From Sanderia malayensis (lineage: Eukaryota > Cnidaria > Scyphozoa > Semaeostomeae > Pelagiidae), in assembly GCA_013076295.1 (NCBI GenBank), contig RQOL01000618.1, forward strand, positions 434,001 through 498,000: a stretch of DNA of 64,000 bases. Direction: 5' to 3'. The notes under the pieces are model-generated. The model was not told the DNA's origin. It ran no database searches and saw only the letters and a list, made by a program, of their open reading frames with translations. Both the position numbers and the translations under genes were made by a program. Below are positions 46,665-61,600 of this stretch, piece after piece. Within the stretch, counting starts at the first letter, position 1. Each line of letters starts with the position of its first letter.

Positions 46665-49600
46665 ATGGCGGATGAACCGGAATCTGGTGAACACGAAGAA
46701 GATGCAGAAATAGAAATAGATGTTGGAACGTACGAATTTAAGTAAGTACAATAAACCTAAATGTGTAAAATACTGTTCCGTTTGCTTGAAATAGCTATGA
46801 GTAAAAGGCTGCAGTGTTTTTCATTCATCAGTTTACTTGCGTAAAAATGGAAAAACTCCTGCTGCAGCCTAACCAGCAAGCAAGGCTGCAGACGTTGTTT
46901 ACCTCATGGATTTTATGATATTTTGACGGTAAATGACAATTTTCAGTGGTTAAAGTGAGATAATTATTCGTGAAAAATTGCAGCCAATATTATTTGCTTA
47001 ATTTGCGAAGACATATCTAGCACTAATTTCGAGTCGCTTGCAAGATTTCTTGATGCGGTTCGTGAGTCGATTGTTTTCCATTCATGGCGGCCTAAGATAA
47101 TCCGTCCTCTCATATTGGTTAACGCCGCTTTACCAGTGTGGATTGCAGTTTCAACCCTTCACTGTAAATATTTGGTCATCGTGGGTTACTTGGGTCCTCT
47201 TTTAACCCACGATGTTTTGCGGGAAGGACATTTTGCACAACAATCTTAATTTTCGGAGTGGTCTTGTATAACTGCCCAGACAGTGACCGAACCGACCTGA
47301 AAAATTGTTTGTGAAGTGCACGCACGCATGCACACGCACGTAACAGCGGGAAGGAAATTCGTGACAATTCATTCTGCACAAAATCTTGCAAACACCACAC
47401 AGTTGCCAAGAAATTAAGTTTGACGAATTTAGCTTAGAGTAATTTTAAAAGTAAATCATTGCAGGTTGCAGAACACAAATACATAAAAAGGAGGTGTCAA
47501 GTTTCCTGTCCCTCCTTTGTGAAGACATCATAACCTAACCTGGCTTGACACTTGGCATGCTCAAGTGTCAAGCCAGGCCAGTGTTTGAGAAAAGGCAACC
47601 AGATGTTTTGTTAAGTGTTACCAAACAATCTTCAGTTCTTTGTTTAGACTTTTATGACACAATATGTAGAAAAATAATGGGATAAAAATGTTTTATACCT
47701 TCCAAATATGATATGGGGATAACTCCCATTGCATTTATTTGTGAACAGATTGAACATGGATCCAAATAATGTTGCTATAAAAGGAGGCAAAATCTTACAA
47801 TTCAGTTCCCAAACAGGAATGGGGCCCAGACATATTTTCATTTAAAATGAAGTCCCTGACTTCATTGTTTTGGTAGCAAGGGCTTCAACTGGCAATGGAT
47901 AAATCTTTCTCTTTTTCCAACATTATATTTCAGATGAAGAGTTTCCCTGGTAGAAGCCAAAATATGACTTCTTCTACTTCTATCTATCTGTCAATTACCA
48001 TACATTTTCTATTAACCTCCACAACCCTGGGGCCTATTTATATCAAGCACTTTAGAGAGGGGGTAATAAATTTTTTGAAATATGAATGATTCTCAGAAGA
48101 AGATTAAAATATTTTGCTTATTCAGAAAATAAACAAATAATTACAGTATTGCTCAAGGAATTAGAAAAAAAGGTAGCAGGACAACCAACATTCACATTAT
48201 TCAAACTTTAAGGGGGGCTTAATGGAGATGAGTGCTTAACAGAGAACTTATGGTAATGCAAACTTCAACAATTTGAAGGTTATTGCATATAGCAAAAAAG
48301 AAAATAAAATAAAGAAGAACAATAGTTGTATGGTTCTTTATAGTGAGGTCAAGATTGCTTTATCCTCCTTTTCCACGAATGGAAGAAAGTAACTTGAATC
48401 ATTTACCCCTGTCCTTTGATGGCTTGAATGCAAATCATAATCCCCCTCCCAGCTTTAAATTGCCATGAAGTTAATTTATTTTCTGCTGATGTATGTTGAA
48501 CAATGCGTATGAGTGTATGATTTTTTTTCAGACAATCAGATCACAAGTTGCGAAGAAGTAGAAAGAATCCATGGTCATTTGAAGAAGTTCAAGTTTTTCA
48601 AAAGGGACTGGTATGACAACGTTCGCAATATGTTGATGTATTTTTCATCCTTGAATGAACCTCTAACTCTGAATGAGTGCTTAACTCAAATAAGCCCCCA
48701 TCTTGGTGATTACTTGTAAGGATATTGAGCCCATGTGTCAAGACATTGAAACCGTGTAGTGAATGTACTACAAATAACAGCATATTTGAACCAATAATTC
48801 TATTCTTTAGCTACATAGGTACTATAGCTTTTAAAAAGCATCATGTTGTGTGAAAATCCTGCTAAAATTTTGTTTTTGCTCGAGATTTCCAATATGAATC
48901 ATCTAATATGAATTTGTAAACTATTTTATATTTGACTAATTTTTTCTAAGATGTTATTGCTGTCAAATCTCTCTAGGAACTGTTTGGACACAAATGGACC
49001 AAAATCGCTGATCTGCTTGAGACAAGAAGTGCATTGCAAGTTAAGAGTTACGCCAACAGATATCTGAAGCAGAAGGTTGGAAGTTTTCAAGATGTTTAAT
49101 TGAAATTTAAGATTTTTTTATTTAACAAGATTTTTCTATGCATTTCTGGGAGTTTTCAGCACTGTTAATTGGTTTTTTAATTTCTGTACAGGCTCAGCAA
49201 GAATCTGATTCTCTTGTAATGATATCAGCTTTAACCAGTTCTGTGCGTATGAAAAATGAAGAGACAAATGATGAAGTTGATGTTGAAGATGTAGCACCAG
49301 TTGTTGACCACAGATGCCTTGATCAAGGTAATTATTATTTCTTTTTTCCCACAGCTGAATCTCCTATTTAGAGAGATCATTCAACTTAGAGTAGATTGTT
49401 CATGTAAACAGTTTGATAGGGTGTGGCCCTTTAACCTGGGAACCCTGCAGCCAGTTTTTGGTATTATAATTTCTTCCCTGTGTTACTAAATTTATTTCTC
49501 TCAATTGCAATCAACTTTGCAAGGAGTTGGGAGACGACTCACGTTCTGTGGTTTCCAATCTGCTTTCTTGATCATGGTTAAGAAATTATGTTTTTATGAT

Positions 49601-52600
49601 AAAGTTGATTTGATTCAGATCAGGGACGTTGGAACTTGAGCGCACCAGAACCATGTTCCTGTCAATCACTTTAGAAAACTTTCCCTGTCTACCTGTAACC
49701 CCCGGCTGACAAATTAATTTATAATGATTTTTAATTTAGTGACAGGCCCTTTTCTGCGGCTGGTGCTTATTATTTTACCTGGGTGGTGGTATTTTAGTAA
49801 TGTACTAGGGGTCATCACTCGCTTTGTTCGCTCGCCCCAGCCCGTCAAGTAAAAAAAACATTATTTGGTTGGCGCACTTGCCCCTTCCGACCTCACGTAC
49901 TATGGGTGGGCTCGCTCCGCTCGCCTGAGTATCCAACGTACAATGGGTTGGCTTGCTCCGCTCGCCAAGAAACTAAATGGAAAATTATTACAAAGATAAA
50001 CTAGGAACTAGGAAACATAGAAACTAGCAATTTTCTAGTTTCTAGCTATAGACGAGTGTTTTTCCCCATTAATATTCCTGTGCAATAACGTGAATAATTA
50101 TTTATGCAGTCTTCTTATTGAATTCATCAAAGGTGAGCCAATGGCGGGCAATACAGCTTCTCATTGCAGATTTAAGCCCGTTTCTCTATAGTCGTTGAGA
50201 GTTTTTAGCAGTTTTTGTGAGTCCCTTGAAAATTGGAACCGGGCATGTATTTGCATATAGTTTTTAGTAGTCGTTGACAGCATTTGATAGACTTCTGCGC
50301 TTTTCAGCAATTTGCGACAATTTAATAAATTGAAAATTAGCAGAAGCAAGGAGGCATATTTATCTTCGCTTCTCAGGTGCCAAATTTGTTAGAAAATTTG
50401 CTCAGCTACTTACTTTTTTGTATTTATTACGAAGTTTTTTATTAACTTTATTGTAGCTACAACCAATTATAAACTCGAATTTCTACCATAAATCTAGGTA
50501 TATTTAAAGTTTTAAACTCTAAATGGCTAATTTGCTGATCGTATCAGGTCCAGGTCAAACTTCGCTCTCTTCACGCGCCAAATCAAATTGTCGCAATGTG
50601 TATATGAGTAACATGGCGTTTCTCGTAATTTATTGTAGATGTGACAGAATCAGTCGTTCTATTTCACTGCGAAGCGATTCGGGTTTATCCTTCTTGGGTT
50701 TTGTTTGTTTGTTTTGCATATCCAAAATGTAACAAAGACATAGCTAGACCCGGCCAAACGTACTGTACTTATATATCCATTGCAGCTTCCCTGCAGCGGA
50801 TCCATGTGGGATTGATGATCTTGTCTGTTGTAAGAAGGTCTCTATCGCGGAGAGGTTGCTTTTGCAAGCAGATGACCGATTTTGAAAATTTTTTGGACAA
50901 GAATATTTATATGCCCGTTTTTCAGAGTTGTCCGCCCTATAAACGTGTTGGTTAATAGCCGTTCCGCTGTGTAGGCGTTTTCAAAGTAATCTACATTTAT
51001 AAGCCCTAGTTCATAAAGTTTCTTTGGACATCTTCTGATATAATTGAAGTTGCTTGTCCAAACGTTGCTTAAATAGTTTCTCATTTTTAACTGCACTTTT
51101 ACTTCCCTGAGATTCTCTTCTCATACTCAGGGTGTTATGATTATTGTACAGATGCATTTTCATGTAAGCAAAGCCGGACAGTGCGCGTAGCACACATTTC
51201 ATGTCAGATTTGACTGCAAATAAGCTATTTGCTGTCAAATCTGAATTATTTGCATAAAAATATTCAAAGCTGCGAAGAATCGAATTAGAGCGAAGAAAGA
51301 ATGGGTAGTTGCCAATCAATGAACCAATCATTGCTACAAGGGCCGAATGTTTAATCTTTTATACGGGGAAAATTTCTATACATCGGAAGCTCTGAAAATA
51401 TGCGAATAAGACCCATCTATCCATACAGAAATATTTTGAATGGTGACTATTTCTTTATACTTTTTGAGGCAGGTGAGATCTTCCACCACACCTAATGCAG
51501 TAGCTATAAAAGCACTCATTGTGAGGGCAAAATGCTGTTTGCCAAAGAGAGCTGATACCTGTTGCATTTATTTGTCAAGTAGTAAATATGGACAAAGTTT
51601 TTCAAGTGAAATTTGGCATTGTTTGCAGTCGTGAAGCGCCATGCTAATGAATGATTTTAAAGTCATTAATTCTTGTGCATTTATGTTACTACCTGTTTGT
51701 TGGGTACAGCGACAGTACGGGGGGCGTCTATTTCTTCACAACCTCAAAGCACAATATGTTATGATAATTATTGGGAGAGACCTGTGTTTGCTAAGAGAAA
51801 TCTTACATCTGTGTGGTTGCTATACTGCTGCTAACTTTAGCTTGGTTTTGCTTCAGGTGTTGTTTGAGGGGCCGGTTGTTTTTGAGCATTTTGATATGAA
51901 GTAAAGAGTTTCCTTTAGCGTTGCCTAACTTTAAATGCTAATTTAGTGGAGCCAAGCCAGGCCCGGCTTGTCAAGCCAACTATATACTACCTACGCATGG
52001 AGATGAAAACCAAAATTAGTTTTTACTTCGCCGTGCTGTCATTTGAAGATGCCGCTTAATTGAAATTTAACCGAAAATGCTTCCACCTGCTTCCTTTTGC
52101 TTTGACCCCCGTGCTGGTTACAGATAGCTATTTTCCACCTGCCCTAAACCTATTTTTGTTATCCGTACGTGTTTCGCTTTCTGGTGAATTGTTTCTCACA
52201 AGAACACGACAGAGGAGCAACCAAATTTTCATTTCTTGTCTATCTTGATATTTGATGCTGTCATAGTTGGAAAGTTTCGTGTACCAGCAATACCAAGATC
52301 GATACAATTTTATCTACGTGATGCTTGTGTGTGCTGGGTTATTCGCCACATATTAAAATGGATATATTAATTCTCTTATTACATGACATATGCATATTTT
52401 ATATCTGATGTTCAACCAGAACTGATGCTGCAATTATCCAACTAGATGTTTTCATTGATAATTGGTGTCGTTACAATAACAATTACAATTGAGTGGATTA
52501 AATGAAACTTGCCAACGTACGATTTAAATCTAAATTTCGAATTCATTATTTCTTCTATCATTCGAAGAATCTGCGTTACGACTGCTGTTGCTATTGGTCA

Positions 52601-55600
52601 TTGTTTTCGTAATTGAACGGCTGCTTGGAAAAGGAACTTGGTATGCAAATGCTAATGGTATTGCTGTTGACTATTTGGAGCTGGTATTTTTTTTGCTACA
52701 ACGCATTTCGAGGATTTCCATGACTATCTTGTTGCTTTGCTAATACTTTTCGCCTTCATTCGTCGACATTTCCTTCTTTCTTGCGTGTGAGAAGTGTTAA
52801 CATACTGCACTTTGTAAACGCAGCCTAGGATCGGATCGAATAGTTTAAGATCAAGTCAATTGTTGATTTGGTGATTCAAAAGCATTTTCAAGCGTATCTT
52901 CAACTTTGACCGATTGCCAAATTTTGAAGAAGAAGATTCGCCATTAAAATGGATCTACGTTCTTGTACACTGGCGACAGAAGTTGCGCAATAACTCTGGA
53001 GAGTTATCCAAAAACTTACTAACGGCACAGTATATCAAAAATGCGTCACCAATGTAATTCCACTTTGCCACCTGTTGGTTTAACTTATTTCAGTTTTATA
53101 GCATCAATTGCCTTTTCCCTATTTGCGTTTGTCGGCAACGGAACTATAGCCATCCTCGTCCTTGTTGATCCGATGAAGTCACTGCGCACTCCGGCAAATT
53201 ATTTCATACTGAATCTTGCGTTCAGTGACATGATCGTGGCTTGTATAACACTGCCAATGTCCGCTTGGGCTCATTACGTGGAGATCACCGGCTTAGAACC
53301 AGCTACTGTCAATGTTCCCCTTCATGTGGCGTTTTTCGTGTCAGTTACCGCGTGCTGCCTCAGTGTTATTGCTCTCACTGTCGATAGATACGTTGCAATT
53401 CGCTGGCCTATTGCGTACAGGAGGAAATTCAGATTGCGACGCTCGGCATGGGTGTCCATATCAATCTGGACCATAGCCGGTGCGCTGTCGCTTGCGTATT
53501 TCCTACTGGGGTATATCACCTACTTGATGGTATTTGCCAATGGAATTCTTCTTCTCACATTGATGGTATTGACTGCATTGTATATCGCTGTGCATCGTGC
53601 TTTGTCCGGACACGAAAAGGAACTCGTGTCAAATCATTCACAATCGCGAAGACGCATCTCAATATCCTTAGAACATAGACAGAAGAAAGTTACACGCGTG
53701 TTCTTGGTCGTCATTATCGTGTTCCTCTTGTGCACAACCCCAGCAGAGATTTCAATATACATCATCAATTTCTGCTCAAAGTGTTCGTGCACCACGATAC
53801 ACGTTCTGCGAGATCTCCAGCTGATGTTTGTCCTATCTACCAGTGCAATGAATCCATTTATTTCTACCCTGCGCCTTCCCACTTTTCACAATTCGCTGCG
53901 CAAGATAACAAGCCAGCTGTTGTCGCGCTTGCCCTTCTTCAGAGACCATCCATTGGACAATTCCTCGGAGGAAAGGTCGAGAAGCCCTTCGCCATATTTC
54001 GCAAAGTACAACGGCGCTTGTGCCACAATTCAACCCTGTGTGACATCACGGAAGTTATCCCCCCTTCCTCTTGCCAGTGCTTCGGCGATATCTCCAATTA
54101 GATGCTCTCAGACTCAGATGTTGTAGTTTTCAGGCCCGTAATTAACTTGTACATTATTAATCTGTGTTTTTGAATAATGTTGTTCTTATCATAATTATGA
54201 TGAACGTTTGATGTCATAGTTGTGAAACTAAACGCATGTTGTAGAGACGCTTTGCATATCAATTGAAATGGTCCCGAGTCTTGTACTGAAAATAAACATA
54301 ACAAGTAGATATGGCTGTCGCTGTTAAGGTTATAATGCTAACATGTTGGCTATAAATGACTTATTGTTTTCTCTTCAGTTTCGTTTTCTATTGATGCTTA
54401 ACACACGTATACAACTTACGTGTGCGCATCTCTAGCAATGCAGCTTGTTTAATCACGCGCGAATTTCACTTCTTCGGGAAGATGAGTTGAATTTTTACAA
54501 CGCAGAATCTGAGCATTTAAATCGCGTCGCGGCATATTTAAATCATTATAGTTTACATTTTAAGGGTATCATATATCTTTGACGACGATAATTACAATAT
54601 ATTGTATGCGTTAGCTACTTTCACGCAAATTTGTGAAGATAAAATGGATTATAATAAACTGACTTAGCTTTTCCCAGCTTTCATTGTAGTTGTATGTTGT
54701 ATGATAGACTTTTTCCCTCAAGGAAGTGATACTATTGAAATTAATGCAATTGATAGCCGTTCTTTTATGCACGACTTTGTTTACAGCTCTTACGACATTC
54801 TTCTTGCTCACATTGGTGTAATTATCGGTATGCATACACAGTTAAAATCATACTATGCAACCAAATAACGTGTTTTTATTTGTGTTGATATTGATGAAAC
54901 TTGCAAAAGTTTTGCTTTGATACTTGAATTGAAGAATACTACTCTTCTTGGAGACATTGCTGATACTGTTATGAAGGCCTACGACAATACTAAATTATAG
55001 TAACATGATTATTCCATATATCACATATATGTTAATTTAACATGTTTTCTTTGCATATCATATGGGTGTTAATGTATTACGGCTTCCTGATGAATGCTTT
55101 TTCTTTGAAGTTTCTTTTTATTTTGCTCAATATATTGTTCTCTTTTTCAGATGCAATCGTGAGAAATGATAGTAGGAACCCAAGCGAAGCTGGAAATTCA
55201 CCACCGACAACCTTATCCGTTAAAGAATCGTCGCAAAACATTTCAGGCGAAGAAAGTAAAGAAGGTGAAATTGTGATATCCTCTCTGGAAGATGCAAGCA
55301 ACTCCTGTCAAACATCTTCCGACTGTAAAGACATCAAACTAAGCTTTGATCATGATTCCCATTCACCATCAAACGGTCTTACTTGTTGCAAATCACTGGA
55401 GTCCCAAAACGTTTCTTGCTGCCCTTCGGACGAAAATATGCAAGTAGAAAATCAGTCGAATAAGGTGGAAGTCCAGTCGCCTCAAAGTAGTGACGTTTTG
55501 TATAGTAGTGACGTTTTGTATAGTATTGAAGAGTCGGATAAAATATTTGAGTCAAACAAAGCATTGGATGCAGAGAAAGGAGAAGGAAGTGAAGAGGAAG

Positions 55601-58600
55601 TAAAACAACAACAACAACAACAACAAGATGACGCAGATGGAGGGAATAAAGAAATAAGCTTTCTTGTTAAAACTAACACCGACAAAGATGAAAGATGTGC
55701 AAGTCGAGCCAGTGAAATTATACCTGAGGATGAAGCTACTGAAATATGCCATGCATTGCTGGAGAATTCATCTAAATCCGTGAAATTATGCGAAGACGAA
55801 GAAGCCAACGACAGACTTTGTATTTCTATCAAATTGGATCATTTACGGCAGCGCAACCGGTTGGTGAATACTTCGCCATCGCAAATCGACAATGGATGCA
55901 AATTGGTGTCGGTAAGATCAGAAGAGAATAAAAGCAATGAGACAGTATCAGCTAGCTCTATGAACAGACGCTCGTGTAATGAAATAACAACTAGTCATGT
56001 TAGAGGGCGAAGCTCTAAACATAAACCATCGAACTCCAGCAGTTTATTATTAAAGCGTCGAACAACACGACATAGCAGGCCGATCACTGAAGTTCCTGAT
56101 AAACTAGAGGTCTCGATTAAGCTAGACAATTTGAAACCATCCTCACAAGAAGAAGATGATGATAATAATCGTGATGATAAACCATCGTGCGTCTTGGTAG
56201 CACAGACACTCAGTGAAGGCTGGATGATGCAAGAAGACATTTCAGATAATATAAAGAAACGGTTTTGTGTTGAGAACATCAATGTTGACCGCTCTGCATT
56301 CGGTGTGATAAAGCACAAGATCATTGATGCTGGTGGTCACGTTACTGAGAAGCTTGAAATTCTAGCTGGTAAAAATACTTCAATTAGTTTCAGCAGTGCG
56401 TTAGCTAACAACGATAAATGTATTGTTGTGGATCCACTTCAAACAGTTGCTAGCCTTTCACAAGGAACGCGGCAGGAGGTTGGGTCTACAGCTGACGATG
56501 TTAAGTCGCATTCTTTGCTACCAACTACTTTCGATCAAACAGCCACTTCGCATCAAGCTGATATTCCGATCTCTGATAGCAGGAACGGAATAGACAGTCG
56601 TAAAGATAGTGTTGCACAGGTCGAACCTACACTTTCTGTGGCGCTTGCAAACAGTGAAACAATGGAAAATATTGACCATGATAATGGTAAAGAGTTCCAT
56701 CTTGATGGCGGTTCACATGATGTACTTGTAGATTGCAAATCAAGCAAATCAGAATGTAATGTTTTATGTGACCGACGGAAGCAAGACATCACGAATGATA
56801 ATTTTTCAACAGTTGAGCCGAAAGTAATTGGTTCTGCTGATAGAAGCATGAAACATGAAGACTCACACAGTGACACGGGTTATTGCAGCAGGATATTAGC
56901 TGAAGAGATTTCTATTGATTCAGGTTGTACCACGGCAGAGTTTGGTTGTTCACGATTCGTCTCGACAGCCGTAACCAATGAATTAGTCCACGAACGGTGC
57001 ATTGAACGAAATAAGAGCTCTATCGATATCAATGTTGTTGCTCCTGGTGAGAAATATCCATTGCTGGACACAATTGCCGAAAAAAATGCAGAGAATTTGG
57101 AAAGCAGTGGTGAAGATGATTTAAGTTGCAGTGACCGTTCGCAGACGCACAGCAATAGTGATGATGATAGTGATAGCATTAGCAGTTGTAGTAATGGTGA
57201 ACTGCTTAAAGTCTCTCCTTCTCATGGCGATTATGAAGAAGTCACGTTCGCAGATGGTCGACCAACTCTGTATCCATCATCTTCGAGTGAAACACAAGAT
57301 ATTTTTAAAAATTCAACAAACGTATGCCTTGAGATATTGAATAGCGACATGTCCAGTTCACTCGAAAGACGTCCTGAGAGGGAAAACATGTGCTCGGCAT
57401 ATGCAGGACATTGCCCTTGTGACCAATCTGACATTTCTTCAGCTGGTATCTCAAAGGAGAGTTTACTGTATTGTACACCCTACGCTGATGAATGCCAGAA
57501 TGTCAAATCTGTTTTTCAATCTTCGGGTATGAAAGATTCCAGGATTTTCACCGATAAGGATGATGTGTTAATTGACCAGAATGATATTGTTCGTAATGAC
57601 AGAGACTTTGAGCATGGCATGGCAGATGATGAACGTGCCGACAGATGGGACTGCATTCAACAACCTGAAGCTGAATCATACAATGACGTCGCACCGTTTT
57701 TACCACATCATGACGTGCCTAAATTAGAAAACGACCCATTTCTAGGTGCGGATCAACAGAGTTTCATTGAAGGAAGTAATTCCAGGTTTTCGTCGACATT
57801 CATGGACGATAAGCTTTCAGATGGACCCTACTTGAGCTCTTCGTCGCCAATCAGTGAAGCGGAGTGTTCGTATGATGTACAAAGCGGCCAATTTGACGGC
57901 AGCGCGCAGTTGAGTGAGATGACACTGAACAAAATCCAATCTTCGAAGACCATTAGTGAATGCTACGATGACAGTAGTGATAGCAGTACAGACGATGGGA
58001 ATAGTTATCACGATGACAGTGTCAGCTCGGATTCTGACAGTGATAACAGTTGCAGTGGCAGCAGTTCGTCGCACAGCGCCATGCAACGACACGATGATTA
58101 TAGCGACAGTAGTGAAAGTAATTCCGAGTCTGATGAGAGTGCCCTTGGTTCCTTGGAAAACGACGACGTTAATGATGGTTTCTGTGCTGAAAAACGTGAA
58201 CACAAACTGTCTCCGGGAATAATCAAGGAAATTGGTTTTCCTGAAGACTCTGTATGTGCTATTGAACGCAAGGAATGCAGGGAGTTCTTCATGGGGAAAC
58301 CCTCAAAATCCCCCGCCAAGTATATCAATGTGAGGAATTTCATCATTCGCGAATGGAAACTGATTAAGCCACTGTATCTTACAAAGAACTCAATAAGAAG
58401 CAAGGTGGACCCGGTAGATGCAAACGCTGCCGGCCGTATACACGTGTTTCTTGAGAACCATGGGGCGATTAATGTTGGCTGCACTTCCAAGAGCAAGTGG
58501 GTGGAGCGAATGGAAAAGAGGAGAGAGAAGTTTCTACACAACAAACGATCAGGCGTCTTCACAGAAAGACAAACAATGGAAAGCAACGACGATCTGATCC

Positions 58601-61600
58601 AGCCAAGTAAAAAAATAGAACTTGATTACAATGAGATCATGGATTACGAAAGACGATCCCATCCACAGTTCTTCACGGGTAACAAGCATAAATCGCCTGA
58701 TAAATACCTAAAGATTCGCAATTCAATAATAGATTGCTGGAAGGATTCCGAACCCGCATACCTGACGAAACAGGCAGCAAGAGCGGCGATGTCTTGGTAT
58801 TGTGGTGACGCGAATACTGTTAGTCGTGTTCATGACTTTCTCGAACAGATAGGTGCCATTAATTTCGGGTGTGCGCATGAGCCCAGAAGAGGGCGTCCAA
58901 GTCGCGCAAGAATGAACCAAGAACAGCGTTCGACAACAGCAGCAACCACTGCTGCCAAACAAAAAGCGATGAAGAACAGTAGCCATGTTCCAGTATCTGG
59001 AAGGGATGCTATGTTTCAAGGTGGTGTTCCGGATTTGGAATTGTCAAAGCTGAATTATTTAGACGCAAGGCAAAGTGGAGGGCGTGAAGGTAACAGAATA
59101 CGTGACACAGGTGAAATCAGGCCGGAAATCAATGATATCAGTAATGTTTCACTGTTCATGGATGATGACGAAAAGGCAAGAAGACAGAAACAGCAATGTT
59201 CTCAGGACATCTCAGTAGATAGAATATATTCAGAACGACAATGTTATTTAAAGGAACCAGACTCTGCAAACATCTCCAAAAGTCAGTATGAAAACAATAA
59301 ATATTTCGCAGGCGACCAGGAACCCGGCCTGTCTTCGGATAAGAGTTCAGCTGGTGATTCAGGATTTGATTCCATATCAGAAGTGAGTCCAATTTTGGAT
59401 ACAGAGTTGATTTCTTCAGCCTCTAAGACACCTGAATGTAAGGAAAATTTAGGCCAGACAATCGCAGGAGACTATTCAAAATCGCCATATGCAGGCGAAG
59501 AGAGAGTTTTGGATATGAATATCATAATAGAAGAAGAAAAAATTGGCTGCCCAGAATTCTTCTGTGGCAGTCGAGTGAAGCCGCCAGAAAAGTATATCAA
59601 AATCAGAAGTTCGATAATCAAATCTTGGCAATCAAGAAAGCCGTGCTATTTGAACAAGCATAATGCAAGGTGTGAAATGCCCTGGTACACAGGAGATATC
59701 AATTCAATTGGTCGAGTGCATGCGTTTCTTGAAGGCATCGGTGCTATCAATTTCGGAGCCGTGCGCAAGGCCAGGAAAAGTGGTGGTCGTACCAGTGCCG
59801 GCTCTGGTGTTGCTGTGAAAAGGAAGCGCAGAATAATTGATTCACCGAAATACAGCAATGCATCTTCACCGGAGACGATTGATTTCTACGATAGTGCGGA
59901 CAGGGTCATGGAAGATGAATTGCTACAAAATAGCAATAAGCTGGCGAAGATTGAGAATGGTGTGCTTAAAATTTCAACACTGGATGACGAAATCAGGAAT
60001 TCAGGCATCTGTATGAAAATCCGCAACGAAATCATCGACATGTGGAATAAATGCAAGCCGAAATATCTGCAAAAATCAGATGTGTACGAGAGTTTTATTG
60101 ACGACTATGAATCATTGAATTTTGTCGCAGAGGTATACTCATTCTTGGAAGCATCTGGCCTAATCAATACCGGTTCCATAGCTTCAACTGAACATCAACA
60201 ATTGAAAAACGCTCCATGGGATGTCGAAAAGAGGTTTAGCCTCGGACTGAGGCCGAGAAAGCGCTGGAAATCTGACATTAATCAAGATTGGATGGACAAA
60301 TCGGAATCCGAAGGCTTCACAATTAAGGTATGTGTGCTCACAGATTCGCATGTTGAACTTCGAGAGGAACCGAAAAGTGCTTTGCTATATCAAGGGTCCT
60401 TTAAACCGTGGTTAAATTGTGAACGCTGTGTTTAGTAGTTCAGGAGACAAGATTTTTATTTCGTTATTTAGGGTGATGCACAGATTTCTAACTTTTGCCT
60501 CGCTTGTAGCTAACACTGATGTCATCGCTATGCTAATAGCAAACATGTATCTTTAACTGGTATCTCTAGTAATATTGTGTTGTGCTTTATTTCAGCATTT
60601 GTCTGCCGAGGAAGAGCGACAAGAGTCCAGACTAAAGCAACTCATGTGTGCGAATAAGATGCAAAAATCACTCCAAGAATCCGACCCATATAAACTTGTA
60701 CCTTGTCGAACTTTCCCATCGGACAGTGCCACGCCTTTCACAGTAACGATCTGTCTCAAAGCTTTACTCGTTATGGACTTTCATTCCTATCTTTCTTCAT
60801 CCGAAGTTATTGGGCTTGTGGGCGGAAAATATTATCATGCAAGCAGGCGATTAGAGGTATGCAGTATTCCAGTCACACTTATCAACATGGCCAAGCCATT
60901 CAATAATGTCAATTGCGTACTTACGTCGGAATCGGTTATGTATTCAAACACATTTGTGGATATGTGGTTGTATCTTTGTATTCTAGATAATGAGAGTAGC
61001 ACCTTGCAGCAATGTTGGAACGAATTTACAATGTGAGATGGATCCTGTGTCTCAGGCAAAAGCATCCAGTGATTTGGCACAGCATGGCTTGGAGGTCGTT
61101 GGCTGGTACCATTCTCATCCTACATTTGCTCCAACACCTTCACTAAGAGATATTGATACCCAATCAACATTTCAGGTACGCAAATATTTGCATTCATTCA
61201 CATTACACAACTGTTTTTCGGCCGTGCAAGTAATGAAACTGTGAAAGTAATAATGTAACTACTTGGTATGAACCGTTGTTATCGTTTTTATCAGGAATGG
61301 TTTTCAAGAGCAGGCGCACCATTCGTTGGCATAATCATCAGTCCTTATAATATGAGCCACATTGAAACCCCACACAAATCACAGATAACATGCTTGACGA
61401 TCAGTGACCAATGGGATGAGAGCAAGTCATATCAAATACCTTACATGTTCAAATTTAAGACGGAGGATCTTGAAAAATCAGATTCTTTTGACGACACGAT
61501 TGATCAGCTTAAAAGCACGATGCAAACAGTTGAAGGTTGCAAAAGGTCAGTTGTATGACGATATCTCATTTACCAATGGTTGTAAAATAGTTTCGTAGTG

